From Volutella citrinella (Eukaryota; Ascomycota; Sordariomycetes; Hypocreales; Nectriaceae): a stretch of DNA of 64,000 nt. The stretch spans positions 6,262,001-6,326,000 of the forward strand of contig JAWZSP010000001.1 in assembly GCA_034401135.1 (NCBI GenBank), in the 5' to 3' direction. Under the pieces are notes generated by a model, which was not told the origin of the DNA, ran no database searches, and saw nothing but the letters and a program-made list of their open reading frames with translations. The position numbers and the translations under genes were made by a program. The stretch's first letter is position 1. Every line of letters starts with the position of its first letter. Shown in pieces: positions 10,919 to 22,892 of the stretch.

Positions 10919-12965
10919 TCACGCAAACAAGTCCAGCTCTGTAAAAGCGTTGCCCTGGTTGCACTGTAGCCCACCCTTGCGCAGCCCCAGCACCTGCTCA
11001 ATCATGCTCTGCGCAGTCCCGCCGTTGCTGACGACGAGCCTGAAGAAGGCCCACTTGTGCGGGATGGTGCCGTCCTTGAACTTGTTGTCGCGCTTGGCCG
11101 CGTCCGACGAGTCCGTGTACTGCCACTTGCTCGGCGACAGGGTGGTCGTCTGCAGCTTTTCCAGGATCGACTTGCCCCAGTTGCCGTCGTCCCACTCGTT
11201 GAGGTAGATCTCGTACTCGTCCCAGAGGGCCTTGTTCTTGCGGCGACACATGACGTGCAGGTGTCCCAGGTGGTGGTCGTTCTTGTTGTCGAGGCCTTCG
11301 GACTGCAGGTCGCGCACTCCGGCTTTCCAGAATTCGTCTGTAACGCTCAGTTAGTTTATGAATCGCCGAAACTCTTTTGGGAATGCTTACAGTCTCCGCC
11401 GTTGACCCAGGCCTCCGAGTAGATGGACTCCTTGCCCGTGCCGTCGTCCGTCATGCGCTGCTCAATGATGAGCTTGGTCGCATCCCAGCACTTCTGGCCC
11501 GTGTGCGACACGGAAAGGAAGAGCTCCTTGCCCATTGAGATCTTGGTCGCCAGCTCGCAGCCGTTCTTGTTGTTTTTGGCCAGCAGGTCGTCGGGGATGC
11601 CCTGGACCTGGCTGCACCGACCCGAACAGGCCTCCTCCCGCATGCGCATCAGGATCTCGCTGACACGCTTCTTGCCGTCGATGAGCGCGAACTGCTGCGG
11701 GAAGTTTCCAGATAGGCGCTTCCCGCTGTCGGCCAGCTTGAGCCCAGAGTTGCCGCCAGGTGCGAGATCGACGCCGCCGAAGCGGTAGGCGTTCCAGACG
11801 GCGAGGGCAATCTCGCGGTGGCCGGCCCGAGTCGGGTGGAACACCTTCATGAGGCCGGATGGGATGCGCTGCGGCGTCACGCCAGTGTCAAATGGCTGCT
11901 TGCTGAAGGCATCGCTGACCTTGGCGTCCTTGTTGGCCTTGACGTGTTCCGCGATACCCTTGGCCAGGGCCTCGGCGGCAGGCCAGCCCTTGACGTCAAT
12001 CATCTCCTCGTCTTTGAACTGGCCATCGGGCGTGTAGTACTGGTGCATGTACAGGTCGAGACGCTGCTCGTTCTCTCGCTGAGGCTCCGTGAAGCGCGCC
12101 TCACAGAAGCGGTGCGAGTCAAACGTCCAGTCCCAGTTGACGTACTGGAGCTTCGTGCTTCCGAAGCTGTTGACGACCTTCTCGACAGCTGCGTTGACGT
12201 CGTCGACGAGCTTGTTGAGCTCTCGGCGCAGGTCCTTGGTCATCTTGTCGCCGCTGCCCTCCTCGGGGAGGTATTGCCAGTAGTTCCACGAGCCCTTGTC
12301 GCACTGGTCCGTCTCGGCGTTGAAGAATTTGCCGTAGCCCGTGACAAAGATCTTCAGGTTTGGGTGGTGGGGACGCCAGAAGAAAGAATCGAGGGCCTCC
12401 CTGACATTTGTCGCGAGCTCATTGTCAATAGCCTGGCGGGCTTTGTGGATGGTTTCCCAGCAGTTGCCAGAGGCGACGCCCTTAAAGCGGTAGATGCAGT
12501 CATTGACAATCTCGCCAAACATGACATCATTGCCGCCAAGTGATATCGTCGCCTGTAATTCATGTTAGTCTGTCACTGGTAGTAGCCTTGGACCGTGATG
12601 CTCACCATGTCAACATCTTCGTCTAGATATACGGCCTGCGCCTGGATCTCCGGCGTCTCAGCACCAGTACAGGCTCGGAGATTCTCATCGCTGATGGACT
12701 TGCCGTCGATTAATTGCTGCAACTGCGAAGGGTACCCGCCGTCGTAGCGGTGGCATCCATCCATGTGAATCAGTCCAAACTCTGAGCCAGCTCCAATTCC
12801 GGCAGCAAACGAGTCTCCAAATGCCCTGTACTTTGTTGGCATCGGGGGCTCATCTCGAACAACTATGCTCGGATTTTTAAATAGGGTTGGGGAGGCGGAA
12901 ACAGTTGAAAGAGAGAGGAGAAGGAGAGCCACTGCCCGGAGGCTTGGCTGATTCGTTGGAAACAT
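10919..12965 (-). CDS. Secreted SGNH/GDSL-type hydrolase with long C-terminal region
   Basis: Exons 12965-12606, 12552-11391 and 11337-10919 encode 646 residues. A signal peptide (MFPTNQPSLRAVALLLLSLS) leads into the SGNH hydrolase core: block I FGDSFAAGIGAG with the catalytic serine near residue 52, block III SLGGNDVMF rebuilt exactly across the first intron, and block V HPTRAGH with the catalytic histidine. The core fits a secreted esterase or lipase. After it come about 240 residues (from about residue 400) with conserved Cys, Trp and Lys that resemble no domain I can name. A TATA-like element lies 90 bp upstream. The two-part layout, SGNH plus an unknown tail, recurs in filamentous fungi; the acyl substrate is unknown. 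Confidence 0.88.
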
Positions 12966-13054
12966 GGTTGGACAATGAAAGAAACTGTGAAGAAGGAGAG
13001 TGTTTCTAAGGAGATGCTTCAGAATCGAGTCTTCAACCTCCGGAATGTCGATCT

Positions 13055-13062
13055 CTTTTATA
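13055..13062 (-). promoter_or_regulatory. TATA-like box for the SGNH hydrolase gene
   Basis: On the minus strand this reads TATAAAAG, 90 bp upstream of the hydrolase ATG at 12965, a typical fungal TATA distance. This is the only such element in the adjacent 250 bp. Confidence 0.45.
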
Positions 13063-14804
13063 TGTTGCCATGGCTAGCTTGTAATTCATCCACAGTCAAC
13101 CATGATGATGCTGAGCACCCCGAAGGATCGACCTTGTCCCAGGAAAGGGCCTGTTTGGAAGCCGTGAATGTGGTCTGTTACTACAATTAGGGACATTGCA
13201 TGACGTGCTAATCCAGACAAAGGCAATAACTGCCCTCTGCTTCTCATGGTCGGCCGCTCGAGAGTTCCAATAAACTTGAAAATGTCCGGTTCAGCCCTGT
13301 GGGAGATTGCCGACGTAGCCACATTTCCATCCTCCAAGCCACAGACGAGTGGATACCACCGCTAATACGGACGTCTCCCCACAGCTGTTACCACAAGGAG
13401 CGTCGTACGACACAAAGAAAGAAGCAAGGCACACGCGTGCTAGGATTGGGGGCCACGAGCACAACACCAGGCACACGAGCAATTACCGGATTGGGATGTT
13501 TCACATGTTGGATGAGGGCATCAGTCAGATCTGATAAACAAACGGCAATGACACCTGGGGATCAAGCAAGTGCTACGCCGTGGACCGTGTCTCTATTTTT
13601 GTGAGGCCGCACCCTTGCAGGCGCAGGGATGAGTTGTGCATCGCTGGTCATACTGGTTTGTCTAGACATTCAAACCTCCTCGACCGGAGTGAGGGTTGGG
13701 ACTGTCGCATGACCGCATTACGAGAGGACAATTCATAGTGGCCTCATGGTGGGGTTTACGGGGATTAATACGGCCGGTTCTATCGAAGGGTGGGTCAAGG
13801 CCATGTAGGTGAGACGTGCTGAGGCTCACTTAGATGGAAGTCAGCATGGCTCAGGGCCAGTAGAAATGCTGTTTCAAAAAAAGAACCCACTGCGGCCCTG
13901 GCTAACGGAGGAGGTGATTGGGGGCAGCTAGAGATGGGAGTTGCTTTTGTTCGTAGCAATTGGACACAGTTCTGTCGTGTTCTGTTTATAGCCCAAGTGA
14001 GATGTTGCTATTTGACAAAATCAACTATCGCTAGGGTTGACTTTGAATATACATTGATCCTGGAGAGCCAGCAAGGCATGGGTGATAAAAATAAGACTGC
14101 GATGGTTACAGATTCATCTATTGTTAGATTATTCGAGCCGAAAGGTGTATCCTGGCTTACATTGACAGAAATGTTGTCCAGTTTGGCCAAGGCTATCATA
14201 GAAATTCAACCTTGTGATGCTCACACCTGGCTAACAGTTCAGCGGAAATCAGCACCATACCGCACAGAGCACAGTCAATGCTCTGCCACAGATGACGCGT
14301 CGGGTTGATCTCGGAGAAAATTCTTCGACTGAGATGGGAGCCTAATGGACCGGTGATCCGTGCCGGGGCCGTTTGGTGGACTGGCGCAGTGGGACGAGGC
14401 GGCATAGCCGAGGCTGTGCTCAAATGACAGGCAGGGGTCGGCATTGGCGAATGGCGGCCGACTGTGGGCTTGGCATTGGACTCTACTCCAGCTTTATTGC
14501 TGCGTATAATACACGCTGAACTTGCCGCTGGCTTCTGCCACTCGTTATTCATACGTGTGGTTGACATTATTTTCTTAAGCGTTTGTCGGCGTAGTGGTGT
14601 CATTCATAGACCTTAACTGCGAGCGAATGAGATTTAGCTGAGATCTGGTATACAGGTGACCAATAAAAAGTGTTGGTCTGGGACTTTGGTGTTGTACATT
14701 GGACCATGATGACCTGTCATCATCACCATTCATGTCATCACCGACAAAATTAGATAGATGCATCAGCCTCTTCACCACTTGTGTATTCCCACAACTCCCT
14801 CACA
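13063..14804. other. Long spacer without a supported gene
   Basis: 1.7 kb between the SGNH hydrolase promoter and the F-box gene. Frames of 60-135 codons exist on both strands (for example minus 14196-14603), but none has a conserved motif, a convincing start context or splice partners. The segment near 13990-14200 is more AT-rich than its surroundings. Confidence 0.5.
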
Positions 14805-16529
14805 ATGACTCTGCAAGGCTTGCCGGCCGAGGTCCTGGCCAGTGTCTCTTATTGCTTGGATGGGCAAGACATGGTCAGCCTGCTATGTACCTGCAAGTCC
14901 ATACACTCGGTGCTCCTCGGCGTCATGTGGCGGAAGATTTCCTTCGGCAGCGCCATTAGCCTACCTTATCCGGGGCCTTGGTTCTCCCCCGGTGAGCTGA
15001 GACAATTCAGAGGCAATCGGGCGTCTGTGTTCTGGACGATGCTCAGAAACGTTTGCACCAAAAACCCGAAGCGCGCTCGGGAGCTCATGCTGCTGCCCAG
15101 AGTTCTGTTGACGTCGCCTCCTGGCTGGAACCGCTGGGACTGGATACCTCAGTTTACAAACTTGAGGGTGTTGGAAGTCTGCGTGGACAAGTGGCCCGGT
15201 AAATGGGAGGATCTCAACCTTCGCAAGCGCATCAGCGAGATTGTCGCTCCACCTATCCCTCAGCTACGCACTGTTAGGCTGGTGGGTTACGTTCCATTGC
15301 CTCTGGTCCTATGGCTCTTTTCAGAATGCGCACCGACATTGCAGCGCGTAGAGCTTGCCTTGTTGGACAAGCCCATTTCCTGCCATGGCTTTGCTAGAGA
15401 TGGGACTGGTGGACCTCATAACCCGCCCACGACGAGCGACAAGCACAAACGACATCTTCAAGACTGTACTCCTTCAGATACGGTTATTACAGATGGTGAG
15501 GCCGATTCCGATGGCAGTTCAAGCCACAGCCGCGCAGATATAGACTTTGTGGAGGCGAATACCAGTCCAGACCACACTCAGGCAGATGCGGTTATCAGAG
15601 ACGAAAACGCCGACTCAAACATTAGTCTAGACCTCGATGCCTCAGTCTCAGACACGCCGGACGATACTATGGAAAACCTGGGTGTAACAGACTATGGCTC
15701 TGATGACATTCCAGACGATTCTCAGGCATGCACCTTTGAGTACTCTAGGTCTGACAGCAGTCCAGACTACAGCCTTGCACAAATAGGTTCTATATATGGA
15801 AGCTCGCCCGAAAGACCGTATCATGCTCCCCAAGTTGTAGGCATGATGTACGAAGATACCGACAAGGACTACCACCGCGACTCGTCATACATGGCATCTG
15901 ACTGTGGAAGCTTGGAGCTCGAGCATTTGATTCCCCGATCGCGGGGCGAATTTCTCCCGCAGCCAGACGGAGCCCAAGATTCCTTTACTCTGCCGCTGCT
16001 CAAGCATCTCTACCTTGGTCGACCTTCCTTCCAGGCAGCCCCGGCGCTCAGCGGTAAAAGCACGCCTCCAGAGCCCCAGTACGGCTGGTCATCCTATGCG
16101 GATAGAGAGAGCCTCGCAGAATGGCGAAGGCTACTGGAAGCCTCGAGCTCCACGCTAGAGACCTTGGTGCTAGACCAAAGGCCCGGGGCCATCGCCTTGG
16201 ACGTGAAGCGAGGCTTCCCCGTCGAGTTCATGGAGAGGGATAGCTTGGGCGCAGGCAGCGAATCTCTTGTTTCGATACTGGAGGACGTGCTCAACAACCA
16301 TCCTTTCCCGCATCTTTCCCATGTCTACCTCTACGGCTTCCCTGTGGGTGAGCGCACTCCGGGAGAGAGGCTGCTGAAGCTTCTCAAGGAACGACACGTC
16401 CGCTGCGAGGCAAGGCTTGGGACGTGGTGCTACTTTGATGAGTTTGGTGTCGCTTGGTGGGACCATGGACTGGAGTCTGGGGAGGAGGGAGAACCCGAAA
16501 CGTATGATACATTGATTGCCGAAGTGTGA
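14805..16529 (+). CDS. F-box-like protein with Asp/Ser-rich central insert
   Basis: Single-exon gene of 574 residues. I start at the ATG of MTLQGL (14805, preceded by CACA) because the longer frame begins with GTG. Residues about 4-45 form an F-box-like helix set (LPAEVLASVSYCL, SLLCTCKSI), the part that would bind Skp1 in an SCF ubiquitin ligase. Flanking segments resemble fungal leucine-rich, F-box-linked regions (LRVLEVCVDKWPGKW near 125; PLLKHLYLG near 390). Between about residues 200 and 370 an acidic Asp/Ser-rich insert contains two imperfect copies of a stretch of about 40 residues (SDTVITDGEADSDGSSS against ADAVIRDENADSNISLD). The target protein cannot be predicted. Confidence 0.72.
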   Translation: MTLQGLPAEVLASVSYCLDGQDMVSLLCTCKSIHSVLLGVMWRKISFGSAISLPYPGPWFSPGELRQFRGNRASVFWTMLRNVCTKNPKRARELMLLPRVLLTSPPGWNRWDWIPQFTNLRVLEVCVDKWPGKWEDLNLRKRISEIVAPPIPQLRTVRLVGYVPLPLVLWLFSECAPTLQRVELALLDKPISCHGFARDGTGGPHNPPTTSDKHKRHLQDCTPSDTVITDGEADSDGSSSHSRADIDFVEANTSPDHTQADAVIRDENADSNISLDLDASVSDTPDDTMENLGVTDYGSDDIPDDSQACTFEYSRSDSSPDYSLAQIGSIYGSSPERPYHAPQVVGMMYEDTDKDYHRDSSYMASDCGSLELEHLIPRSRGEFLPQPDGAQDSFTLPLLKHLYLGRPSFQAAPALSGKSTPPEPQYGWSSYADRESLAEWRRLLEASSSTLETLVLDQRPGAIALDVKRGFPVEFMERDSLGAGSESLVSILEDVLNNHPFPHLSHVYLYGFPVGERTPGERLLKLLKERHVRCEARLGTWCYFDEFGVAWWDHGLESGEEGEPETYDTLIAEV

Positions 16530-17040
16530 AGGTGGTCTGGTTGAAGATGGGGCATAAGCTGCTGGCGGCCATGATGGATACATTTCTTATCAAGTGAGCC
16601 CCGCCCGTGATGACCCTGTGAAAGAACTACATGCATACACGCTTATGAATCAATGGGCCAACCTTACCTGGAGCCAGGAGCCCAGGGTTTGTCAGCTCAA
16701 GCTGCGGGCCGCATCTGACATGCCGCATTGCCCACTGACGATGACATCCGGTTGGCCGCCGCATGGTTCATCAGGTCACTAGACTAGCAGTATTTCAATT
16801 TACTGGCCTTCGCGGGCCGCATCTGCCGCTCGACCTGCCATTCTTTGGTGGGAATGGGCTGCTATTGGACAATGCTCCATCTACGTGATATCCAGTTGGC
16901 TGCCATCGGACGGTTGCCGTGTTTCTGGCGCCAGCCCTTGATCTTGCCAATTATTTACTATAAGTATCATGCCATCCGTTGTGTATTAGTTGGCTCTCTA
17001 TTGCCGCAAGAAGCACTTGGTACAAGCCGAGATCTAAACC
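16530..17040. other. Spacer upstream of the carbonic anhydrase gene
   Basis: Half a kilobase between two plus-strand genes. No frame with recognisable content; it is presumably the terminator of the F-box gene and the promoter of the next gene. Confidence 0.5.
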
Positions 17041-17698
17041 ATGTCTGTTGCATCTGAATTCGAAGTAGCCAACCAAGCCTACTCGGCGTCTTTCACCAAG
17101 GCGGGCCTTCCGATGCCGCCGGGGCGGTAAGAGCATTGCAGCAGCGTGTTGCATGTCGGCTGACGTACTTGGGTCTCCAGCAAGGTCATTGTCATCACTT
17201 GCATGGATGCACGCCTCGATCCCGCCAAGATACTGGGTCTCGAAGAAGGCGACGCCCATGTTATCCGAAAGTAAGCTGGTCCACTTCACAAAACCTCTCA
17301 TCTTGATACTCATTTCGCATTTGAAGCGCTGGCGGTCGGGTGGGTGACTCCTTTCGCTCCATTATCATCTCGCAGCAACTTCTCGGCACACGGGAAATTG
17401 TCGTGATTCATCATGTGAGAAGCCACTGAGAAAAAATACAATTATTGGGATTCTAATGCTGTGGTTCACGCAGACCGATTGCGGCATGATGACCTTTTCC
17501 GAAGACGAGCTTCGCACCAAGGTTCGGCGCGAGCTGGCTGAAGACACGGACAATGTTGCTTTCATGCCAATCAAGAGCCTGGATGATAGCATACGAAGTG
17601 ACGTAGATACTCTTTGGAAGAGCCCGCTAGTTCTGGATGTGCCCATCTCGGGGTATCTCTACAATGTCAAGACGGGCGCCATCGCAAAGGTGCTGTAG
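17041..17698 (+). CDS. Small beta-class carbonic anhydrase (four exons)
   Basis: Exons 17041-17126, 17181-17270, 17327-17414 and 17474-17698 encode 162 residues. Splicing restores the complete beta-carbonic-anhydrase signature set: [13 protein letters not shown] (Zn-ligand Cys with its Asp/Arg pair), AHVIRNAGGRVGD across the second intron, and VVIHHTDCGMM (Zn-ligand His and Cys) across the third. The enzyme would interconvert CO2 and bicarbonate; with no targeting peptide visible it is probably cytosolic. At 162 residues it is shorter than the main fungal enzymes of about 230-280 residues, and matches the compact subgroup common in bacteria and as minor fungal paralogues. No single exon is long enough to be noticed on its own. 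Confidence 0.9.
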
Positions 17699-17903
17699 AG
17701 TAAGCTGCATCAGTAGATGCAATCTATTATTCTATTCTATTTGATGATTAGATGCTAAAAGAAGGTGTTAAAAGCTATGTAAGTGTGCACCGGGTAGCTA
17801 TCTGGTAGTTAGATTGCCTAAATTAAGCTGATACTGTAGTAAGCTGCACTGATGCCAGAAACTGTCAAAGGCTAATACCATGTCAGTAAGGTCAGTCGCG
17901 GTC

Positions 17904-20620
17904 CTAATGGATCTTTTCTCCTTTTCCCAATGGCATATAGGGACATCCCTTCCAGTCGCAAGTATTCTAAGACGCAGTAGTCAGTATATGAACGGTGGTG
18001 CTAGAGAGAGAGCTTGCTTACCTTGTAAACTGTCGTTCCCCACCAATTGAAGTTATCACCAGCGCCAGTGTAGAAGATGACGAAGAAGATGAGAATACCC
18101 GCAATAGCAATTGAAGTGTCGAGAGCGGCATCGAGCACAAAGTTGTACTTCATCCACCAGTTCTTATAGGAACGCCTAATCCACCAGCTGAAGACCAGGC
18201 CGACAATGACCCAGCTGCCGTAGTTTGTGCCAGAAGCGGGCGGGATGTAGTTGAGACCTCCAAGAAGGAGAGGCACATGGATCTTCTGCACCCAGCGCTG
18301 GTTGGGGAACTTCTTCTTGAGGGCGTAGACCATAAAGGGCAGAACAGCTCCGACCAGGAAGAACCAAAGGATCGGGCGGTACATGGATCCAGCGCCGAAG
18401 AAGCGACGGGGTCCGAGGGCACCCCAGACCATGCTAGTATTGAAATGCGTCTTGGAGAAGGGGCAGGTGAAGCCATTGACTGCGTCGTTTGTGCAAATCT
18501 TGGGGATGTTGCCGATGGCCCAGTTGACGACAGCAACTTGGCTGACAGTGCTGATGATGATTGCCACGAATTGGACGACAAACAGATGCTGCGGGGGGAC
18601 CTGGCAGAAGTTAGCACGGGTAAACATCCAGCGTCTGTTTTAGACTCACATCGCAATAAAGTCCCAACTTGAGGTCCTGAGCGAACCAGAGACCCTTGAT
18701 GCCGGTGATGTAGCCGAGGTTGAAGAACCAAATGTTGGCCAGCACCTTGCCCTCCCAGATGTATCCAGCAATGATGCGGCAGAAGATGTCAATCTTGACG
18801 TGCAGATTTGTTGTCGCCGTGATCAGGGCAAGCTATCGAAGTCAGACTAGGATTTTGGGAAGGGTGCCAATAGGGACATTCATACAGGCAGGAAGAAGGC
18901 GGCAGAGACGACGAAGGCGAGAATAGCACCGTACCAGCGCAGCTGGACGGGGTAGTACTCGGAAACAAAGATGCCGAGGCCGATGGAGAGCAGCATGGTC
19001 AGGCCATACCACCAGGTAGGGACTTGCTTGTAGGGTGATTTCTCGCGCTCCGTCTCCTCGGCGGCCTTCTTGGCACCGAGCAGGCCCGAAGCCTTGACGG
19101 CCTTGACTAGATCGTGGCGCTTCTCCAGGTACATCCAGAAGAAAAGGGAGGCAATGCAGGCAAACGAAAGACCAAACGAGTTGAGAGCATACGTGGTGGG
19201 TAGGTAAATCTAGAAGATGCGTAAGCACAATAAACTTGGTCCTTTGGCGTTGGATCACTTACAGGCGAATACGCTTCGTACTTCTTCAAGTCGAAAGCGA
19301 AGCCTTGCTTCTTGTTGATAACCTTGGACACGTTGTACGCCTTGCCGAGGTTATCGTAGATGGAGTTACTCTGGATGGGAAAGTGCGCCGACTTCCAGGT
19401 GTTTGTAAAGTAGAGGGCAGGCGAAACGATGTAGATCCAGAAAGCCAAGGCGCCAAAGATGTTGACAATGGCCCAGGTGGGCACGACGAGCGGGGAGCCC
19501 GTGTACGAGATTTGCGCCCCTGCAACAGTCAGCTCAGCATGGGATAGAGGTAGAGATACGGCGTATTACGCACAGTCAAAAGTAAAGGGAAGCAGGCCGA
19601 TGCCGCTCTTCATGCCAAAGACTTGGTTCACCACGGCGTTCTTGGGCGCAATCCAGCAGACCCAGGTGAAGTAGCCGAGGGCCGGGAAGATGAAGTCGGG
19701 GAACCAGTAGTAGACGAAGGAGAGGGCACAGGCAATCAGGAAGAACTTGTATCGCGTCTTGTTCCACTGGCTCCTGCGAACTGGTCAGCCCTGCTTGGGA
19801 TTTGAGCGAAACGCAACTACTCACCCAGCCCGTTCATCCTCGGCCTTGGGAGGGTGCAGAGCTGCGTTCAGGGCCGTGTTGCCCAGGACGCCCGGCCATG
19901 TCACGGACTTGGGGTCGATGACGGCGGCTCGCGAAAGGCCGGCGATGGAGAAGCCGAACAGGATTGTGACAAAGGTCATGACCAGCTCGAAGCCCCAGCC
20001 GAGTCTGAGGCCGTAGAAGACGCGCTGCTCGGTCAAGACGTCGGCGCTCAGACGCGTCTGGTAGCTCAGGTTGGCCATGATGTAGATGAGGATGTTTTCC
20101 TGCAAATGTGAGCATAGATACAATATCCAAGGATGTGTTCAAACGGACCTTGTGGTTGAACGGTCCGGGGTTCAGGCTGTGGCGGATGCCAAAGAGAGTG
20201 AAGCCCCAGTCAGGCACGACGCGCTCCCAGGCCTTGCCGATGGGGTAGGCGAGGAACTGGATGGCGGATTGAGAGAGGGTGATGGACGGGAAACGGAAAG
20301 TGAAGAGCGTGTTGACGCCCGTGCCGATGAGACAGGCAATGATGCCCAGCACCCACATCCGCAGCGTCAAGCACGGCAGCGAGGCATCGGCTGATCGGAT
20401 TCCGATTCCCGCGGCCTGTAGCACCTCGCTGGTGCCGGAGCTCGAGTCCTCTGCATCACCATGGTTAGAGACGAGGCCAACGGTCTCTGGTTTCTTTGGC
20501 TAGCGTACCAGATTGACGCTTCTCCTCGTCTATCGAATTGCTCGACGTGCGCGGCTGCTGCTGCTGCTGCACGTCTAGGTCGGCATCGCGAGTTGCGATG
20601 TTGGGTGTCTTTTCGCCCAT
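17904..20620 (-). CDS. OPT-family oligopeptide transporter (nine exons)
   Basis: Exons 20620-20509, 20450-20149, 20099-19825, 19773-19574, 19519-19263, 19209-18886, 18832-18650, 18600-18022 and 17966-17904 give 764 residues with every phase consistent. The protein has many membrane helices and OPT landmarks: NTLFTFRFPSITLS, AYPIGKAWERVVPDW, NPGPFNHKENILIYIM (joined across an intron), QIPYxG-like WAQISYTGSPLVVPTW and SGTNYGSWVIVGLVFSWWIR. The N-terminus carries a short polyglutamine run (five CAG/CTG-type codons) and is presumably cytosolic. It would import tetra/pentapeptides or related peptide conjugates by proton symport at the plasma membrane. The final 20-residue exon, ending in GEKIH, was chosen because it restores the family's DWKG tail. 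Confidence 0.93.
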
Positions 20621-21863
20621 TGTCTTGCTGTGTTGCCTGGACAAGCAGGAATGATCAATCTAATCAAATCAATCAATCAATCAGTTTGATCAGCGATCAA
20701 TCAGATAAGATGGCGGCTGCATTATATGCGAACCAAGCTTTTGGGTACCAAGCCGGGCCACGCGGCATGGGTGGGCCGTACGATAAACTAGCACGCAGCT
20801 TGAATGGCGGCCAACGTTCTACTGTCAAGCCATTTTCGTATCTAAAATCCCGCAGTGGTCACGGCATCGCCGTCTACACCATAGGGACTCGAGCGGTTCA
20901 CGGCACGCGGTGGGTCTTGCAAAACTGCGGCTCGGAAATCAATGCCGAGAAAACAGTCCCAAACAACAGGACCGGACGAACTTGGTGCATCGTCCCCCAC
21001 ATCCGGACGTGATATGGTTCGCGAGCGAGAGCCCGATGCGGCTAGACAGCATGCAAAATCACATCAAAGATCAGACCCTTGATGCGGCCGCCATGGGAAC
21101 GGCACGACAAGACGTCTTGGCAGGGCCCTGATCTTGGCGATAATCGCTGCATGATGCCACGCCGCAGTGGATCTTACAGCGGGCTTGTCAGTGCGTCAGC
21201 GCTTACAAGTGATCGTGGCGCCTCGTCCCGCGGCGGCCTTGGCTGCGATGGACACCCACTATCCGGAAGGCCAGCTGCCGAGAAGGCGCCCAGCACGAAC
21301 CGCCCAGCCGGCATCTCGGCTCCGTGGGACTGTGTCTTGTCCGCGGACGGCACAAAGTTGCCAGAGTCGCCCATTAAATATACGGCGCCGGCCAGCCACG
21401 GGCATGGAATTACAAACGGGAGCGTGACTGTCGGGATGCCGATTCTGCGCTTCATTTTTGCAAACGGCTGATGCGCCGGAAAGCTCTGCTGTTCCGGCGA
21501 CTCGGTAACCGACTGATGGGGCCGACGCGAAGTGGGCCTGGAGGTTATCAAGACCAACACTAGGAGTATACGCACGTCCTAGGCTACCCTACATCGTAGT
21601 TTATCTCGGACTTGTGTCGGGCAACAATAGAATTGCTCTAAATCATTCATATACTTGGGATTTCCGACAGCTTGACACAGTGATTTGTTTCGGGTGATGA
21701 AATAAACAAACGGCCAAGACTGAATGGCTACCAGTTGCTGTGTTGGACACTGAACAAAATGAATCCGCGGAGACATTGCAACATGGCGTAAACGCGCATA
21801 TTCGGCATTTTTAGATTACTACGCCTAAAATCCTAGTAACCTTCCTAAAACGGGCAATAACTA
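20621..21863. other. Intergenic spacer with direct ATCA repeats
   Basis: Promoter side of the OPT gene. Immediately upstream, at about 20655-20705, is a short AATC/ATCA-rich simple repeat. No gene is supported in the remainder, although short frames exist on both strands. Confidence 0.55.
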
Positions 21864-22892
21864 TCATTCAAACATCATGTTCGCCTCGTGGGCCGACTTG
21901 ACGCGTGATTCCTGCGGTAGACCATCGATGCCCTTCATGTTTGGGTAAAACCTCGTGCTATTGAAAACTGCACGCAGCTGATTAGCACATCTGATGAATT
22001 TCATGCTGCTCCGTTTATGAATAACATACTGCCAGTTAGTGCACCTGTGTTGCAAAGTCGAGAGGCAGATAGCTGGATGCGATAGAGCTGCAAGCCAAGG
22101 GTTGGTCATCATTTCATTATCCACTTGATGCTAGAGTGACTGGCAGACAGACCTGGAAGAAAGGCGAGTCGGAATTAGGGAAGCCGAGGACTGCAACGTC
22201 CATCAACTCCTGCGTGAGGCGTCTGTCGACACCCACCAGCGGACCATCTCCCACAGCGCTAGCACTGGAGACCATTCTTGCCAAGACATTTGAATCAATG
22301 CCAGTCTTTTCGAGCACGCGATCTTCTGAGATGAGCTCCTTTAGCCAGGTCTCGGCCTGCACCTTTGTCAGCAAAGGTAGTGGAAATGCGGGATGAGTGG
22401 GATGGGCGGGATCGGATGCAAACACTTCTGCCACACTAACCTCTTCCACTAGTAGCTCCCGGCCCGACCCATTCTTGGCGTTCAAGTCGTCCAAGTTGGC
22501 GCTACTCAGCTTGTCTGCCCGACAAATCGTGTCCAGCGGCTCCAGTAGTTTATTCTGCATTAAAGCGGTGACTGCAGCTTCCCAGCTTTTGTTCCGTGTC
22601 CTGCCTAGATCCTTCATGACGCTCGAGATCATGATTTTGAGGCTTTGGTTGAGGCTCTTGATGGACCGTTTGTTCAGACTTCCTAATGATGGAGCCAAGC
22701 CGATGTTGAGAAGTGCTGCTGGACTTGCCTGAATGACACTGGCCTGTGCATCTGCTGTGAGCAGGCTTTTCTCCAAACGCAGGGCAGTTTGACTACCTCG
22801 TCAAAGTCAAAGTCCCTGACCAGCTCCCTGACGTCGCTGAGCTCACCGAATACGCTGGCGAAGAGCGAGTTTGTGTTGGCAGAGTTGACCAT
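21864..22892 (-). pseudogene. Unrecognised three-exon gene with one frameshift
   Basis: The minus-strand model 22892-22153, 22087-22030 and 21967-21864 has good introns (donors GTCTGT and GTATGT; acceptors TTGCAG and GTGCAG, the last with a CTAAT branch site). The N-terminal frame (MVNSANTNSLFASVFGELSD) leaves frame near 22795: continuity of the reading needs a one-base shift after FDFDEVVK, where the next frame continues as TALRLEKSLL. Either the copy is a recent pseudogene or one base is wrong in the assembly. The product would have about 300 residues, be helical, lack signal or membrane segments, and end in GLPQESRVKSAHEAN. I do not recognise the family. Codon quality on both sides of the shift looks equally real. 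Confidence 0.5.

Noticed and set aside
11818..12543. Plus-strand frame of 241 codons
   Set aside because: Antisense shadow of the SGNH hydrolase exon 2.
14196..14603. Minus-strand frame of 135 codons
   Set aside because: No motif, odd composition and no neighbouring exons.
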